A DNA stretch of 64,000 nt, taken from Alphaproteobacteria bacterium (GTDB taxonomy: Bacteria > Pseudomonadota > Alphaproteobacteria > ATCC43930 > CGMCC-115725). The position numbers and the translations under genes were made by a program. Within the stretch, counting starts at the first letter, position 1, and each line of letters opens with the position of its first letter. Where the stretch lies: NCBI GenBank assembly GCA_028871055.1, contig JAGWON010000014.1:27233-91232 (forward strand), read 5' to 3'. This document shows positions 26,954 to 37,487 of the stretch, one piece after another. Under the pieces are notes generated by a model, which was not told where the DNA came from, searched no databases, and saw only the letters and a program-made list of their open reading frames with translations.

Positions 26954-29157
26954 GTTCTGCGCCGCCCTCCCTCGACCACGAGGCCGATGCGATCCTTGGG
27001 GGCGATCACACGGATCCGTTCGGCTATCTGGGGCCGCATCGCTCGGCGTCCGGCTTAGTGGTGCGCGCCTTCCTGCCGGATGCGATCGGCGTCGAACTTC
27101 TCAACCACGCGACCGGCGCGCCGGTGACGACCGCGCGTCCCGTGCCGGGCAGTGGCGGCCTGTTCATCGTGCCGCTGGACGCGCCACCGCCGCGGCCTTA
27201 TCGGCTGCGTGTCGCTTGGCGCGACAGCAGCACCGAGTTCGTCGACCCCTATCAATTCGGCTCCTGGCTCGGTGAGACGGACCTTTACCTGCTGCGCGAG
27301 GGCACGCATCTCGAAGCCTACCGGCGGCTCGGGGCGCATCCGATCGTGCCCGACGGCGTCGCGGGCGTGGTGTTCTGCGTCTGGGCGCCCAACGCCAAGC
27401 GCGTCAGCGTCGTTGGCGATTTCAATTTCTGGGACGGGCGGCGCCACGTCATGCGCTTCCACCCCGGCGTCGGCGTGTGGGAGCTGTTCATTCCCGGCCT
27501 CCACGAGGGCGAGCGCTACAAATACGAGATCAAGACCCGGACCGGCGCGATTCTGCCGCTCAAGGCCGATCCGGTGGCGCAAGCCGCCGAGCGGCCGCCC
27601 GAAACCGCGTCGCTGGTCGCGCGTATCGATCACCACCGCTGGAACGACGACGCCTGGCTCGCTGAGCGCGGCCGGCACAATCTCTATTCAAGCCCGATGG
27701 CGATCTACGAGACGCATCTCGGTTCATGGCGCCGCCGCCCCGAGGAGGGCAACCGGTATCTGACCTATCGCGAGCTTGCGGAGACCCTCGTGCCCTACGT
27801 CAAGGAGATGGGGTTCACCCATCTCGAGCTGCTGCCGATCACCGAGTATCCGTTCGATGGCTCGTGGGGCTATCAGCCGACGGGCCTCTATGCGCCGACT
27901 AGCCGCTATGGCAGTCCGACCGATTTTCAGGCTTTCGTCGATGCCTGTCATGGCGCGGGCATTGGCCTCCTGCTCGATTGGGTTCCGGGCCATTTCCCCG
28001 ACGACCCGCACGGCCTCGCCTCCTTCGATGGCACGCGTCTCTACGAGCACGCCGATCCGCGCCAGGGCGTGCACCGCGACTGGAACACGCTCATCTACAA
28101 CTACGGCCGCACGGAAGTCGTCGAGTTCCTGCTCAACAGCGCCCTGCACTGGTTCGACCAATACCATGTCGACGGACTGCGCGTGGATGCGGTCGCCTCG
28201 ATGCTCTATCTCGACTACAGCCGGCAGCCGGGCGACTGGATCCCCAACCGCTTCGGTGGCAACGAGAACCTCGAGGCGATCGCATTCCTCAAGCGCCTCA
28301 ACGAGATCAGCTTCGCGCGCTTTCCCGGTATCACCACCGTCGCCGAGGAATCGACTGCGTGGCCGCTTGTCTCGCGGCCGACTTACGACGGCGGGCTCGG
28401 CTTCGGTTTCAAGTGGAACATGGGCTGGATGCACGACACGCTCAATTACATGGCGCTCGACCCGATACACCGTGCGCACCATCACGAGCAGCTCACCTTC
28501 GGACTGCTCTACGCCTTCAACGAGAACTTCGTGCTGCCGCTGTCGCACGACGAGGTGGTGCATGGCAAGCGGTCCATCCTCGGCCGCATGCCGGGGGACC
28601 GCTGGCAGCGGTTTGCCAATCTGCGCGCCTATTACGCCTTCATGTACGGCCATCCCGGCAAGAAGCTGCTGTTCATGGGCAACGAGTTCGCCCAGGAAAA
28701 CGAGTGGAACCACGACCAGAGCCTCGACTGGCATCTGCTCGGCGACCCCATGCACCAGGGCATCACCGCGCTCGTGCGCGAGCTGAACGCGCTGCACCGG
28801 CGCCTGCCGGCGCTGCACGAACTCGATCACGAGCGCACTGGCTTCGAATGGATCGACGCCTCCGACCGCGCCGCGAGCGTGCTGTCGTTTCAGCGCAATG
28901 GCCGCGCCGCCGGCGACCACGTCGTCGTGATCGTCAATTTCACGCCCGTCGTGCGCCATGGTTACCGCATCGGGATGCCGTCGGGCGCTCCCTATCGCGA
29001 GATATTCAATTCCGACGATCCGCGCTACGGCGGCAGCGGCGCCGGCAATGCCGGCACGCTCGCGCCGGAAGCATTGCCGTGGCATGGGCGCGACCATTCG
29101 CTGGCGCTCACCCTGCCGCCGCTGGCGGCGATCTATCTCGCGCCGGCAACCGACTGA
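26950..29157 (+). CDS. glgB: 1,4-alpha-glucan branching enzyme
   Basis: The 735-residue GlgB introduces alpha-1,6 branches into the glucan. It has an N-terminal glycogen-branching domain ([16 protein letters not shown]), a CBM48 module ([20 protein letters not shown]) and a GH13 catalytic barrel. The nucleophile is near Asp413 in [17 protein letters not shown] and the acid near Glu466 in [11 protein letters not shown], both close to the E. coli positions (405 and 458). [14 protein letters not shown] is also present. The start overlaps the TreS-Mak stop by ATGA. It works on the GlgE product, as in the mycobacterial pathway. Confidence 0.97.
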   Translation: MSSAPPSLDHEADAILGGDHTDPFGYLGPHRSASGLVVRAFLPDAIGVELLNHATGAPVTTARPVPGSGGLFIVPLDAPPPRPYRLRVAWRDSSTEFVDPYQFGSWLGETDLYLLREGTHLEAYRRLGAHPIVPDGVAGVVFCVWAPNAKRVSVVGDFNFWDGRRHVMRFHPGVGVWELFIPGLHEGERYKYEIKTRTGAILPLKADPVAQAAERPPETASLVARIDHHRWNDDAWLAERGRHNLYSSPMAIYETHLGSWRRRPEEGNRYLTYRELAETLVPYVKEMGFTHLELLPITEYPFDGSWGYQPTGLYAPTSRYGSPTDFQAFVDACHGAGIGLLLDWVPGHFPDDPHGLASFDGTRLYEHADPRQGVHRDWNTLIYNYGRTEVVEFLLNSALHWFDQYHVDGLRVDAVASMLYLDYSRQPGDWIPNRFGGNENLEAIAFLKRLNEISFARFPGITTVAEESTAWPLVSRPTYDGGLGFGFKWNMGWMHDTLNYMALDPIHRAHHHEQLTFGLLYAFNENFVLPLSHDEVVHGKRSILGRMPGDRWQRFANLRAYYAFMYGHPGKKLLFMGNEFAQENEWNHDQSLDWHLLGDPMHQGITALVRELNALHRRLPALHELDHERTGFEWIDASDRAASVLSFQRNGRAAGDHVVVIVNFTPVVRHGYRIGMPSGAPYREIFNSDDPRYGGSGAGNAGTLAPEALPWHGRDHSLALTLPPLAAIYLAPATD

Positions 29158-29161
29158 CGTC

Positions 29162-31234
29162 ATGACGGTGCGCCTCGACACCGGTCGGCCTTATCCGCTC
29201 GGCACACATGTCGACTCGCGCGGCACCAATTTCGCGCTGTTTTCCGCCCATGCCGAGAAGGTCGAGCTGTGCCTGTTCGATGCTCAAGGCCGGCGCGAGA
29301 CCGATCGCCTGCCACTGCCGGAGAGTACCAACGGCGTGTGGCACGGACATCTCCCCGAATCGCACGCCGGGCTGCTCTACGGCTATCGCGTGCATGGCCC
29401 CTACGCGCCGGAGAAGGGCCACCGCTTCAACCCGCACAAGCTGCTGCTCGACCCCTATGCGCGCGACATCGTCGGCGAGATCCACATCGGCGACGGGCAT
29501 TTCGGCTATCGCATCGGCGCCCCGCGCGCCGATCTGTCATTCGACCGGCGTGACAGCGCGCGCGTCATGCCGAAATGCCGCGTGATCGACGACAATTTCC
29601 ATTGGGGCGACGACCGGCCGCCGCGCCATAAACTGTCCGACAGCGTCATCTACGAGCTGCACGTCAGGGGCTTCACCAAGCAGCACACCGGCATTCCCGA
29701 AGCGCTGCGCGGCACCGTCGCGGCTCTGCGCACGCCCGAGGTCATCAAACATCTGCGTCACCTGGGCGTCACAGCGGTCGAGCTGATGCCGGTGCACTAT
29801 GCGGTGGACGACCGGAACCTCATCGAGCGCGGCCTGCGCAATTTCTGGGGCTACAACACCATCGGCTATTTCGCGCCCGGCCGTCGCGCCCTGGGCGGCG
29901 ACGAAAACGAGTTCAAGCGCACGGTCGCCGCTCTGCACGCGGCGCAGATCGAGGTCATCCTCGACGTCGTCTACAACCACACTGCCGAGGGCAACGAGCT
30001 GGGTCCGACGCTGTGCTTTCGCGGCATCGACAACCTCTCGTATTACTGGCTCGCGCCCGAGGACCCGCGCCGTTACGCAGATTTCACCGGTGTTGGCAAC
30101 ACGCTGCGGCTGACCAATCCGCGCGTTCTCCAACTGGTGACCGATTCGTTGCGCTATTGGGTCGAGGTCATGCACGTCGACGGTTTCCGCTTCGACCTCG
30201 CGACCGCGCTCGCTCGCGGGCCCGACGGTTTCGATTCGCGCAGCAGCTTCCTCGACGTGCTCGCGCAGGATCCGGTGCTGTCGCAGATCAAGCTCATCGC
30301 CGAACCATGGGACGTCGGCAAAGGCGGTTATCGGCTCGGCGCCTTTCCGCCCGGCTGGAGCGAATGGAACGACCGCTTTCGCGACGATTTGCGCCGTTTC
30401 TGGCGCGGCGATGGCGGCGTGATCGGGGCGGTCGCAGCGCGCATCGCCGGCTCGGCCGACATCTTTCGGCACGACAATCGCCGGCCCTCGGCCAGCATAA
30501 ATTTCATTACCGCCCATGACGGCTTCACCCTCGCCGACCTGGTCGGCTACAACGCCAAGCACAACGAGGCCAATCTCGAGAATAATGGCGACGGCGCGCC
30601 CGACAACCTGAGCTGGAACTGTGGCGTCGAGGGCCCGACCGACGACGTCGGGGTGCTCGCGCTTCGCCATCGTCAGCGGCGCAATTTCCTCGCCTCGCTA
30701 CTGCTGTCGCTCGGCGTGCCGATGCTGCTCGCCGGCGACGAGATGGGCAACAGCCAGAACGGCAACAACAACGCATACTGCCAGGACAACGAGATCGGCT
30801 GGGTCGACTGGTCCGGATTATGGAAGGAAGGCACCGATCTGACGACTTTCATCCGCCGGCTGGTCGATCTGCGGCGTGACCGGCACCTGACGCGGGACCG
30901 TTTTCTCGACGGCAAACCCAATCCCGACGACCGCAAGGACATGACTTGGCTGCGCGCCGACGGCAAAGAAATGAGCGGCGACGACTGGCGTGTCGCCGAC
31001 GCTCGCTTTCTCGCCGCGGTGTTCGACGCGCCGCACCAGCCGCTGATGCTGCTGATGAACGGCGACGCCGAGCCCGTGACATTCACCGTGCCCGAGACGC
31101 CGGGCATCAAGGCATGGCGGATGCGCATCAATACCGCGACCGAGAAGGGCTTCGACGATGTCATGGTGGCGCCGTCCAACCAGTTCGTCGTGTCGCCGCG
31201 TTCGCTCGCCGCTTTGACCGGCGAAGAGGGGTGA
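29162..31234 (+). CDS. glgX: Glycogen debranching enzyme (isoamylase-type)
   Basis: The 690-residue enzyme hydrolyses alpha-1,6 branch points in glycogen-type glucans. A CBM48 domain comes first (NFALFSAHAEKVELCLFD, YGYRVHGPYAPEKGHRFNP), then the GH13 barrel. The nucleophile is near Asp345 in VDGFRFDLATALAR, the acid near Glu381 in KLIAEPWDVGKGGY, and FITAHDGFTLADLVGYN follows. It begins four bases after glgB. Debranching gives linear malto-oligosaccharides for TreZ and MalQ downstream, so the operon both makes and dismantles the same glucan. Confidence 0.96.
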   Translation: MTVRLDTGRPYPLGTHVDSRGTNFALFSAHAEKVELCLFDAQGRRETDRLPLPESTNGVWHGHLPESHAGLLYGYRVHGPYAPEKGHRFNPHKLLLDPYARDIVGEIHIGDGHFGYRIGAPRADLSFDRRDSARVMPKCRVIDDNFHWGDDRPPRHKLSDSVIYELHVRGFTKQHTGIPEALRGTVAALRTPEVIKHLRHLGVTAVELMPVHYAVDDRNLIERGLRNFWGYNTIGYFAPGRRALGGDENEFKRTVAALHAAQIEVILDVVYNHTAEGNELGPTLCFRGIDNLSYYWLAPEDPRRYADFTGVGNTLRLTNPRVLQLVTDSLRYWVEVMHVDGFRFDLATALARGPDGFDSRSSFLDVLAQDPVLSQIKLIAEPWDVGKGGYRLGAFPPGWSEWNDRFRDDLRRFWRGDGGVIGAVAARIAGSADIFRHDNRRPSASINFITAHDGFTLADLVGYNAKHNEANLENNGDGAPDNLSWNCGVEGPTDDVGVLALRHRQRRNFLASLLLSLGVPMLLAGDEMGNSQNGNNNAYCQDNEIGWVDWSGLWKEGTDLTTFIRRLVDLRRDRHLTRDRFLDGKPNPDDRKDMTWLRADGKEMSGDDWRVADARFLAAVFDAPHQPLMLLMNGDAEPVTFTVPETPGIKAWRMRINTATEKGFDDVMVAPSNQFVVSPRSLAALTGEEG

Positions 31235-31240
31235 GCACGC

Positions 31241-33028
31241 GTGCGGCGTCGACACTGCATGCCGTTCGGCGGGAGGCTCGATGCGCACGGCGCATCGTTT
31301 CGGTTGTGGGCGCCGGCTGCTCGGACGGTGACGCTGCATCTCCCAGAGACGCGACGGAATGTAGTGATGGCGCGGCGCGAGGGCGGCTGGCACGAGGCGC
31401 GGGTGCCGAACCTGATGGCCGGCGTCGTCTATCAATACGTCATCGACGGCGCCCGCGCCGTACCAGATCCGGCGTCGCGCTTTCAGCCGAGTGACGTTGA
31501 CGGGCCGAGCGAGCTAATCGATCCCGCGGCATTCGACTGGCCCGACGACGCGTGGCGCGGCCGGCCCTGGCACGAGGCGGTGATCTACGAGCTGCATGTC
31601 GGCACCTTCACGTGCGAGGGCACCTTCGCGGCAGCCGAGACCGATCTCGAGCGGCTGGCGAGCCTGGGCATCACGGCGATCGAGCTGATGCCGCTCGCCG
31701 ACTTCGCCGGCAAGCGCAACTGGGGCTATGATGGCGTGCTGCCCTTCGCGCCGGACTCGCGCTACGGCAATCCCGCCGCGCTCAAGCGGTTCGTCGCCGC
31801 CGCGCACGCGCTCGGCGTGATGGTCTTCCTCGACGTCGTCTACAATCACTTGGGACCTGAAGGCAATTACCTCGGCTCCTATGCTCCCGCGTTCTTCGCC
31901 GCCGCCGAGACCGGCTGGGGCCCGGCGATCAATTTCGCGGTGCGGCCGGTGCGCGACTTCTTCATCGAGAACGCGCTCTACTGGGTGCTCGAATACAACG
32001 TCGACGGCCTGCGGCTCGATGCGGTGCACGCGATCCGCGACGACAGCCGTCCCGATATCCTCGAAGAACTGGCGGCGCGCGTGCGCCTGGCGGTGGCACC
32101 GGACCGCCACGTCCACCTCGTCCTCGAGAACGACCGCAACCAGGCGCGCTACCTACGCCGCGCCGCCGACGGCCGTGCCGCATGCTACGACGCGCAGTGG
32201 AACGATGACTTCCATCACGCCGCACACGTCGTCCTGACCGGCGAAACCGCGGGTTACTACGCCGATTTCGCCGTCGACCCGATCGCCAAGCTCGGCCGCG
32301 CGCTGGCCGAGGGCTTCGCCTTCCAAGGCGAGCGCTCGGCCTATCGCGCTGCGCCGCGCGGTGAGCCGAGTGCCGGCCTACCGCCCGTCGCCTTCGTCAA
32401 TTTCCTCCAGAATCACGATCAGATCGGCAATCGCGCCTGCGGCGAGCGGCTGACCGCGCTCGCCGAGCCCGCCGCGCTGGCAGCGGCGCAAGCGATTCTG
32501 TTTTTGGCTCCGGCGGCGCCGCTGCTGTTCATGGGCGAGGAATGGAATGCGACGACGCCGTTCCTGTTCTTCTGTGATTTCGCCGGGGCGCTCGGTGCGG
32601 CGGTGCGCGACGGCCGGCGGCGCGAGTTCGCCAAATTCCGCGCCTTCGCCGCGCCGGGAGCGGTCGCGCGCATTCCCGATCCGCTCGCGCCGGCGACCTT
32701 CGAGCGCAGCCAGCTCGCCCGCGCCGCGTCGGGCGAGCGTCCGCCGGCCACCCCGACGATCCGTCGCCTGCTCGAGGTCCGCCATCGCGAGATTGTGCCG
32801 CGCCTGCCAGGCGCCGGCGGCGGCCGCTACGCGGTCGCCGGGACATGCCTCGAAGTGGTCTGGCGGCTCGGCGACGGCAGCCGACTGGTGCTCGCTGCCA
32901 ATCTCGCAAACGCGCCCGGACCATCGCCGTCGTCACCGCCCGCCGGCCGCGTGCTGTGGGGCGCCGAGGCGCGCGGTGACGTGCTGCCACCGTGGGCAGT
33001 GATCTGGGCGCTGGAGCCCGCGGCATGA
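31241..33028 (+). CDS. treZ: Malto-oligosyltrehalose trehalohydrolase
   Basis: The 595-residue GH13 enzyme releases trehalose from the end of malto-oligosyltrehalose. It has the N-terminal beta domain (FGGRLDAHGASFRLWAPAAR), nucleophile near Asp260 in DGLRLDAVHAI and acid near Glu296 in VHLVLENDRNQARYL. The ENDRN sequence and LPFAPDSRYG are typical of TreZ. GTG at 31241 is favoured by GAGGGG about nine bases upstream; ATG at 31259 is the alternative. TreY, which makes the substrate, is absent from this window, so it must lie elsewhere or the enzyme acts differently. Its position between glgX and malQ fits trehalose recovery from glucan. Confidence 0.93.
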   Translation: MRRRHCMPFGGRLDAHGASFRLWAPAARTVTLHLPETRRNVVMARREGGWHEARVPNLMAGVVYQYVIDGARAVPDPASRFQPSDVDGPSELIDPAAFDWPDDAWRGRPWHEAVIYELHVGTFTCEGTFAAAETDLERLASLGITAIELMPLADFAGKRNWGYDGVLPFAPDSRYGNPAALKRFVAAAHALGVMVFLDVVYNHLGPEGNYLGSYAPAFFAAAETGWGPAINFAVRPVRDFFIENALYWVLEYNVDGLRLDAVHAIRDDSRPDILEELAARVRLAVAPDRHVHLVLENDRNQARYLRRAADGRAACYDAQWNDDFHHAAHVVLTGETAGYYADFAVDPIAKLGRALAEGFAFQGERSAYRAAPRGEPSAGLPPVAFVNFLQNHDQIGNRACGERLTALAEPAALAAAQAILFLAPAAPLLFMGEEWNATTPFLFFCDFAGALGAAVRDGRRREFAKFRAFAAPGAVARIPDPLAPATFERSQLARAASGERPPATPTIRRLLEVRHREIVPRLPGAGGGRYAVAGTCLEVVWRLGDGSRLVLAANLANAPGPSPSSPPAGRVLWGAEARGDVLPPWAVIWALEPAA

Positions 33029-34845
33029 ACGATCCGCACGCCGACATTGCGACCCTGGTCGAACGCGACTATCACGACGCGCTCGGCCGGCACCACCACA
33101 TGTCCGACGCGGTCATGATACGCCTGATCGCGGCGCTCGCGGGCGCGCGCGGCGCCGATCGGGCGCCTGCCCCCCTTCCGCGCGGCGGCCGCTGCTTCCT
33201 GCCTGATTGGCAACGCGGCTGGGGCATTGCCGCGCAGCTCTACGGTCTGCGCTCGCCGCGAAATTGGGGCATCGGCGACTTTACCGACTTGCAGCGGCTG
33301 ATCGAGCTCGCTGCCGTCGCCGGCGCCGATTTCGTCGGCGTCAACCCCCTGCACGCGTGCTACGCCGCGGACCCGGCGCGCATCAGCCCCTATTCGCCGT
33401 CGAGCCGCGAGTTCATCAATGTGCTCTACCTCGATCCGCTGGCGATGACCGGCTATGCCGAGTCAGGCGCGGCGCGCGCTGTCGTCGCGAGCCGCAGCTT
33501 CCAGGCGCTGCTGGCACAACAGCGCGCCAACGCAACCGTCGCCTATGCCGAGATTGCCGCCGCCAAGCAAAGCATCTTCCGCGTGATCTTCGACACCTTT
33601 GAGCACCGCATCCGCGCCGCGCCGCGTGACGAAGCGGTTCGCGACTTCGCGGCCTTCGTCAAGAACCGCGGTAAGCCGCTGCGGTGCTTCGCCGCCTATC
33701 AGGCGTTATCGTCACTCGCCGGATTCGGCCCCGACTGGATGAGCTGGCCGGCGGAATTCCGCTATCCCGCGGGCCCGGCGGCGACGGAATTCGCCGAGCA
33801 CCATGCGCGCGAGTTGCGCTACCACACCTTCCTGCAATGGCAGGCCGATCGACAACTCGGCGCCTGTGCCGCGGCGGCACTCCGCGGCGGCATGCGCATC
33901 GGCCTCTATCTAGACCTCGCGCTCGGCTGCGCGCCCGACAGCGCCGAAGGTTGGGCCGGGCAAGACGAGATTGTGCCCGATTTCCATGTCGGCGCACCGC
34001 CTGACGACTGGAACGCCAACGGCCAGGACTGGGGTCTGTTCGCTTACAACCCGGAGGTAATGCTGCGCGCCGGCTGCGAGACCTACCGACGCATCGTCGC
34101 CGCCAATATGATCCATGCCGGTGCGGTGCGCATCGACCACGTGCTCGGGCTCAATCGGCTGTTTCTCGTGCCAGCCGGTGGGCGGCCGGTCGATGGCGCC
34201 TATCTACGCATGCCGTTCGACGCGCTCGGTGCCGCGATCGCCGCCGAAAGCACGGCGCGAAACTGCGTCGTGGTCGGCGAGGATCTCGGCACCGTGCCGC
34301 CCGACCTGCCGCCGCGCCTCGCTGCAACCGGCATCCTGTCGTGCCGCCTGCTGATTTTCATGCGGCAGAGCGGGCGATATCTCGCCCCGACGGATTACCC
34401 GCCCGAGGCGCTGGTCGCGCTGACGACGCACGACCTGCCGACCTGGCGCGGCTTCTGGGAAGGCCGCGACCTCGAGCTCAAATACGCACTCGGCATTCGC
34501 CCCGCCGACATCGCGCGCGACCAGGCGCTTACCGTGCGCGCGTCCGAGCGCGAGGCGATCCGCGCGGCCTTCGCGCATGCCGGTCTCGACACCGCCGCCG
34601 ACGCTGCGCTCGCGGTTGCCGCGCATCGCTTCCTGGCACAAACGCCCAGCCGCCTCGCGCTGGTGCAGCTTGAAGACCTGGCACAGGAGGTGGATCAAGT
34701 CAATCTGCCGGGCGCGTCGGCCGGCGCCTATCCCAGTTTCGCGCGCAAGCTCGGCCGCGATCTCGACACCGTCTTCGCCGACCCGACGGCGAACGCCATC
34801 CTGGCGGCGATGCGTGCCGAGCGGTCGCGGCCTTCGCCGCGCTAG
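33025..34845 (+). CDS. malQ: 4-alpha-glucanotransferase (amylomaltase, GH77)
   Basis: The 606-residue disproportionating enzyme transfers maltosyl and longer units between linear glucans. GH77 features include RGWGIAAQLYGLRSPRNWGI, SPYSPSSREFINVLYLD, catalytic VRIDHVLGLNRLF, the acid in VVVGEDLGTVP and TTHDLPTWRGFW. It overlaps treZ by ATGA and is the last gene of the operon. Its stop shares the four bases CTAG with the stop of the opposing alpha-glucosidase. It would recycle short oligomers from GlgX and TreZ. Confidence 0.95.
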   Translation: MNDPHADIATLVERDYHDALGRHHHMSDAVMIRLIAALAGARGADRAPAPLPRGGRCFLPDWQRGWGIAAQLYGLRSPRNWGIGDFTDLQRLIELAAVAGADFVGVNPLHACYAADPARISPYSPSSREFINVLYLDPLAMTGYAESGAARAVVASRSFQALLAQQRANATVAYAEIAAAKQSIFRVIFDTFEHRIRAAPRDEAVRDFAAFVKNRGKPLRCFAAYQALSSLAGFGPDWMSWPAEFRYPAGPAATEFAEHHARELRYHTFLQWQADRQLGACAAAALRGGMRIGLYLDLALGCAPDSAEGWAGQDEIVPDFHVGAPPDDWNANGQDWGLFAYNPEVMLRAGCETYRRIVAANMIHAGAVRIDHVLGLNRLFLVPAGGRPVDGAYLRMPFDALGAAIAAESTARNCVVVGEDLGTVPPDLPPRLAATGILSCRLLIFMRQSGRYLAPTDYPPEALVALTTHDLPTWRGFWEGRDLELKYALGIRPADIARDQALTVRASEREAIRAAFAHAGLDTAADAALAVAAHRFLAQTPSRLALVQLEDLAQEVDQVNLPGASAGAYPSFARKLGRDLDTVFADPTANAILAAMRAERSRPSPR

Positions 34846-36470
34846 CGGTTGTCGCGCTCGGTACCGAGCGTTAGGCCGAAGGGCGGCAAGACGATTCCGT
34901 CGCCCGATGGCGCGGTCACGAACGGCAGATCGGCCGGCGCGAAGCGCGGCACTGCGTGCGGCGGCACCACCGCTGGCTCTGGCGACAGATTGAATAGCGC
35001 GATCGCCGCCTCGCCGTCGAGCCGGCGCCGCCAGCCGACGAACGGATTCGGCAGATCGAACAGCTCCGTCTCGCCGACGATCAGGGCCGGATGTGCGTGG
35101 CGATAGCGGATCATGCAGCGATAGGCGGCAAGCGTCGAAGTCGCATCGGCCTCCTGGCGGTCGACGGCAAACTCGGCATGCGCCGGATCGGCCGGCAGCC
35201 AAGTCCTGTTGCAGCTCGAAAATCCGGCGTTGGGCGCCGCCGCTTGCCACGGCATCGGCGTGCGCGCGCCGTCCCGGCCGGAGATCGCCGGATAGAAGGT
35301 GAGTCCGTAGGGATCGCGCATTTCGTCTGCAGCAACGCGGCCATTCGGCAGGCCGAGCTCCTCGCCCTGATAGAGGCAGACGCTGCCGGGCAGCGTGAGC
35401 AGCATCGCCATCTGCAGCGTGGCGAAGGCCGCCGGCACGCGTCCGGCCGGGTTCCAGCGCGTCGTCACGCGCTCGACGTCGTGGTTGCTGAACGCCCAGC
35501 ACAACCAGCCGGCGCTATTGAGCGTCGTGGAATCGGCCACCGCCCGGCGGAACGTCGCCGGCGTGAATGCCGCCTTCATCACGCCCAGCGTGTACGCCAT
35601 GTGCAGCCGCGTCGCGCCAGTGAGCATTGCGACGCGATCGAGCGCGCCCGGCTCGCTCGAGACCTCGCCGATGGTCACGCGTCCGGGAAAGCGGTTCATG
35701 AAATCGCGGATGCGGCTCATCAGTGCCGCCGTGCCCGGCTGCACCATGTCGTGGACGTGGCGCTGCATGCGGAAGGGATCCCAGGGCCGCTCGCCGCCCG
35801 ACGATGGACGCGCCGGATTGGAACCGAGCGCCTCGTCGTGCAGCATGAAGTCGACGGCGTCGAAGCGGAAGCCGTCGACACCGCGCTTCAACCAGAACTC
35901 GGCGTTGGCGAAATGTGCATCGAGCACCGCCGGGTTGCGCAAGTTGAGCTTGGGCTGCGACGCGAGGAACTGGTGCAGGTAGTATTGCCGCCGCCGGGCG
36001 TCCCAGTTCCAGGCGCTGCCACCGAATACCGAGAGCCAATTGTTCGGCGGCGCGCCGTCCCGCGCGGGATCGGCCCAGATGTACCAGTCGGACTTCAGAT
36101 TGGCACGCGCCGCCCGGCTCTCCCCGAACCATGGATGGTCGCTTGAGGTGTGGCTCCACACCTGGTCGATGATGACCTTGAGTCCGAGATCGTGGGCACG
36201 CGCCACCACGGCGTCGAAATCAGCGAGCGTGCCAAACAGCGGATCGACCGAACGGTAATCGGTCACGTCGTAGCCGAAATCGTGCATCGGCGAGCGGTAG
36301 AACGGCGAAATCCAGACCGCGTCGACGCCGAGCGACGCGATATGCGGCAAGCGCCCGAGCAGACCGCGCAGGTCGCCGACGCCGTCACCATCGCTATCGA
36401 AGAAGCTCGGCAGATAGACCTGATAAGTCACCGCGCCGCGCCACCACTCGCGATGAACTGCAGAGACCAT
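34842..36470 (-). CDS. GH13 alpha-glucosidase
   Basis: The 542-residue protein is a GH13_23-like alpha-glucosidase without signal peptide. It begins WWRGAVTYQVYLPSFFDSDG and has the barrel motifs VIIDQVWSHTSSDHPWF, nucleophile in GVDGFRFDAVDFMLHD, acid in VTIGEVSSEPG and SNHDVERVTTRW. It hydrolyses terminal alpha-glucosyl residues of sugars such as maltose, trehalulose or sucrose; preference cannot be read. It is transcribed towards the glucan operon and overlaps malQ tail to tail. On the minus strand it follows the sigma factor gene after 91 bases that include a short GC hairpin but no T tract, so readthrough from the sigma gene is possible. Confidence 0.92.
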   Translation of the reverse strand: MVSAVHREWWRGAVTYQVYLPSFFDSDGDGVGDLRGLLGRLPHIASLGVDAVWISPFYRSPMHDFGYDVTDYRSVDPLFGTLADFDAVVARAHDLGLKVIIDQVWSHTSSDHPWFGESRAARANLKSDWYIWADPARDGAPPNNWLSVFGGSAWNWDARRRQYYLHQFLASQPKLNLRNPAVLDAHFANAEFWLKRGVDGFRFDAVDFMLHDEALGSNPARPSSGGERPWDPFRMQRHVHDMVQPGTAALMSRIRDFMNRFPGRVTIGEVSSEPGALDRVAMLTGATRLHMAYTLGVMKAAFTPATFRRAVADSTTLNSAGWLCWAFSNHDVERVTTRWNPAGRVPAAFATLQMAMLLTLPGSVCLYQGEELGLPNGRVAADEMRDPYGLTFYPAISGRDGARTPMPWQAAAPNAGFSSCNRTWLPADPAHAEFAVDRQEADATSTLAAYRCMIRYRHAHPALIVGETELFDLPNPFVGWRRRLDGEAAIALFNLSPEPAVVPPHAVPRFAPADLPFVTAPSGDGIVLPPFGLTLGTERDNR

Positions 36471-36561
36471 GAGCGAAGAACCCGCTGCTGCGGCCGTGCG
36501 TCGGCCGCTTCGGCTGCTTATTTAGGGGTGGACGACCGGACGACGCAACCGTTGCGCCGAA

Positions 36562-37152
36562 TCAGGGCACCGGCGGACGCACGACCGGCGCCGCGAGACC
36601 GCTCGTCAGATGCTCCCAGTCGCGGATGTGGATCGCGCGATGCCGGTCGAGGCCGCGCGCGGCCGCCGCGCCGCCGCCATCGAGCAGGCTTTGGAGCTGC
36701 ATACGCGCGCGCGAGACGCGACTCTTCATCGTGCCGACTGCACAGCGCGCCATCTCCGCCGCCTGCTCGTAGGAAAACCCGCTGGCGCCGACCAGCACCA
36801 GCGCCTCACGCTGCACCGCCGGCAGCGTGTTGAACACGCATTCGAAGTCGCGCATGCGCAGGTGCCATTCCTGACCGGCGACCACCGTAGTCGATTCCCG
36901 CGCCACTTCTGCGCCAAGCTGGGCGACGCGGCCCTGGCTGCGTTTCTCGGTGAAGTAGGCGTTGCGTAGAATGGTGGTGAGCCAGGCCTTGAGGTTGGTT
37001 CCGGGCTGGAACTGATGAGCGTGGCTCAACGCGCGTACGACGGTTTCCTGAACCAGATCGTCAGCGAGGATCCGGTCCTGCGCCAACATTCGCGCGAAAG
37101 CCCGCAGGTGCGGCAGATAGCGAACGATGTCGTCGGCAAACCGTGCCGCCAT
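36562..37152 (-). CDS. ecfG: ECF sigma factor, EcfG (ECF15) type
   Basis: The 196-residue sigma factor has sigma-2 ([40 protein letters not shown]) and sigma-4 ([37 protein letters not shown]) regions. These blocks are close to EcfG, the general stress sigma factor of Alphaproteobacteria. The strong GGAGG before ATG 37152 supports the start. EcfG recognises GGAAC...CGTT promoters, and five such sites occur in this window. A tail of about 35 residues after sigma-4 is longer than in typical EcfG. No nepR or phyR gene is adjacent, though both occur within 20 kb. I saw no EcfG-type promoter in front of the gene itself. Confidence 0.92.
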   Translation of the reverse strand: MAARFADDIVRYLPHLRAFARMLAQDRILADDLVQETVVRALSHAHQFQPGTNLKAWLTTILRNAYFTEKRSQGRVAQLGAEVARESTTVVAGQEWHLRMRDFECVFNTLPAVQREALVLVGASGFSYEQAAEMARCAVGTMKSRVSRARMQLQSLLDGGGAAAARGLDRHRAIHIRDWEHLTSGLAAPVVRPPVP

Positions 37153-37487
37153 CTCTTCCTCCTTTTGTGCGCCTCACGCCGGCGCTTCCAAGGTGCGAAG
37201 AAAGGGATCGACGGGCAATCGGGGAAGCCCTGATGTCACAGGATTATCGCACGGGTCGCGTTGTGTTCTGTGATTTGTCCACGATTCCGCCACAATCCGC
37301 CGCGGCATTTCGCCATCTGAACAACGGCATCGGTCTGACGTTGTGCCGCCGTGCCGTGGTTGTCGTCGGGCGCACGCGATCGCGCGCGCGATATTGCCGG
37401 CAGACAAGCCTGGATGCCGCGTCGCGACCTGCAATAAGCTATCTCATCGCGGCCGGCGCACCGGGCTGGCGGCGGAAAGCGAGCACG
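37153..37487. other. Intergenic region between the sigma factor and gnd
   Basis: About 335 bases separate the divergent sigma factor and gnd genes. The gnd frame stays open through it but codes for nothing recognisable, and the family start is at 37488. A GCGC/ATCGCGCGCG-rich stretch near 37375-37393 is self-complementary. No EcfG-type promoter was found in either direction. Confidence 0.4.

Noticed and set aside
34842..36470. TreY (malto-oligosyltrehalose synthase) to pair with TreZ
   Set aside because: It is 542 residues with alpha-glucosidase motifs; TreY is much longer with a different barrel insertion.
37153..37487. Longer N-terminus for gnd
   Set aside because: The frame is open upstream but the peptide has no 6-phosphogluconate dehydrogenase similarity; the Rossmann fold starts right after ATG 37488.
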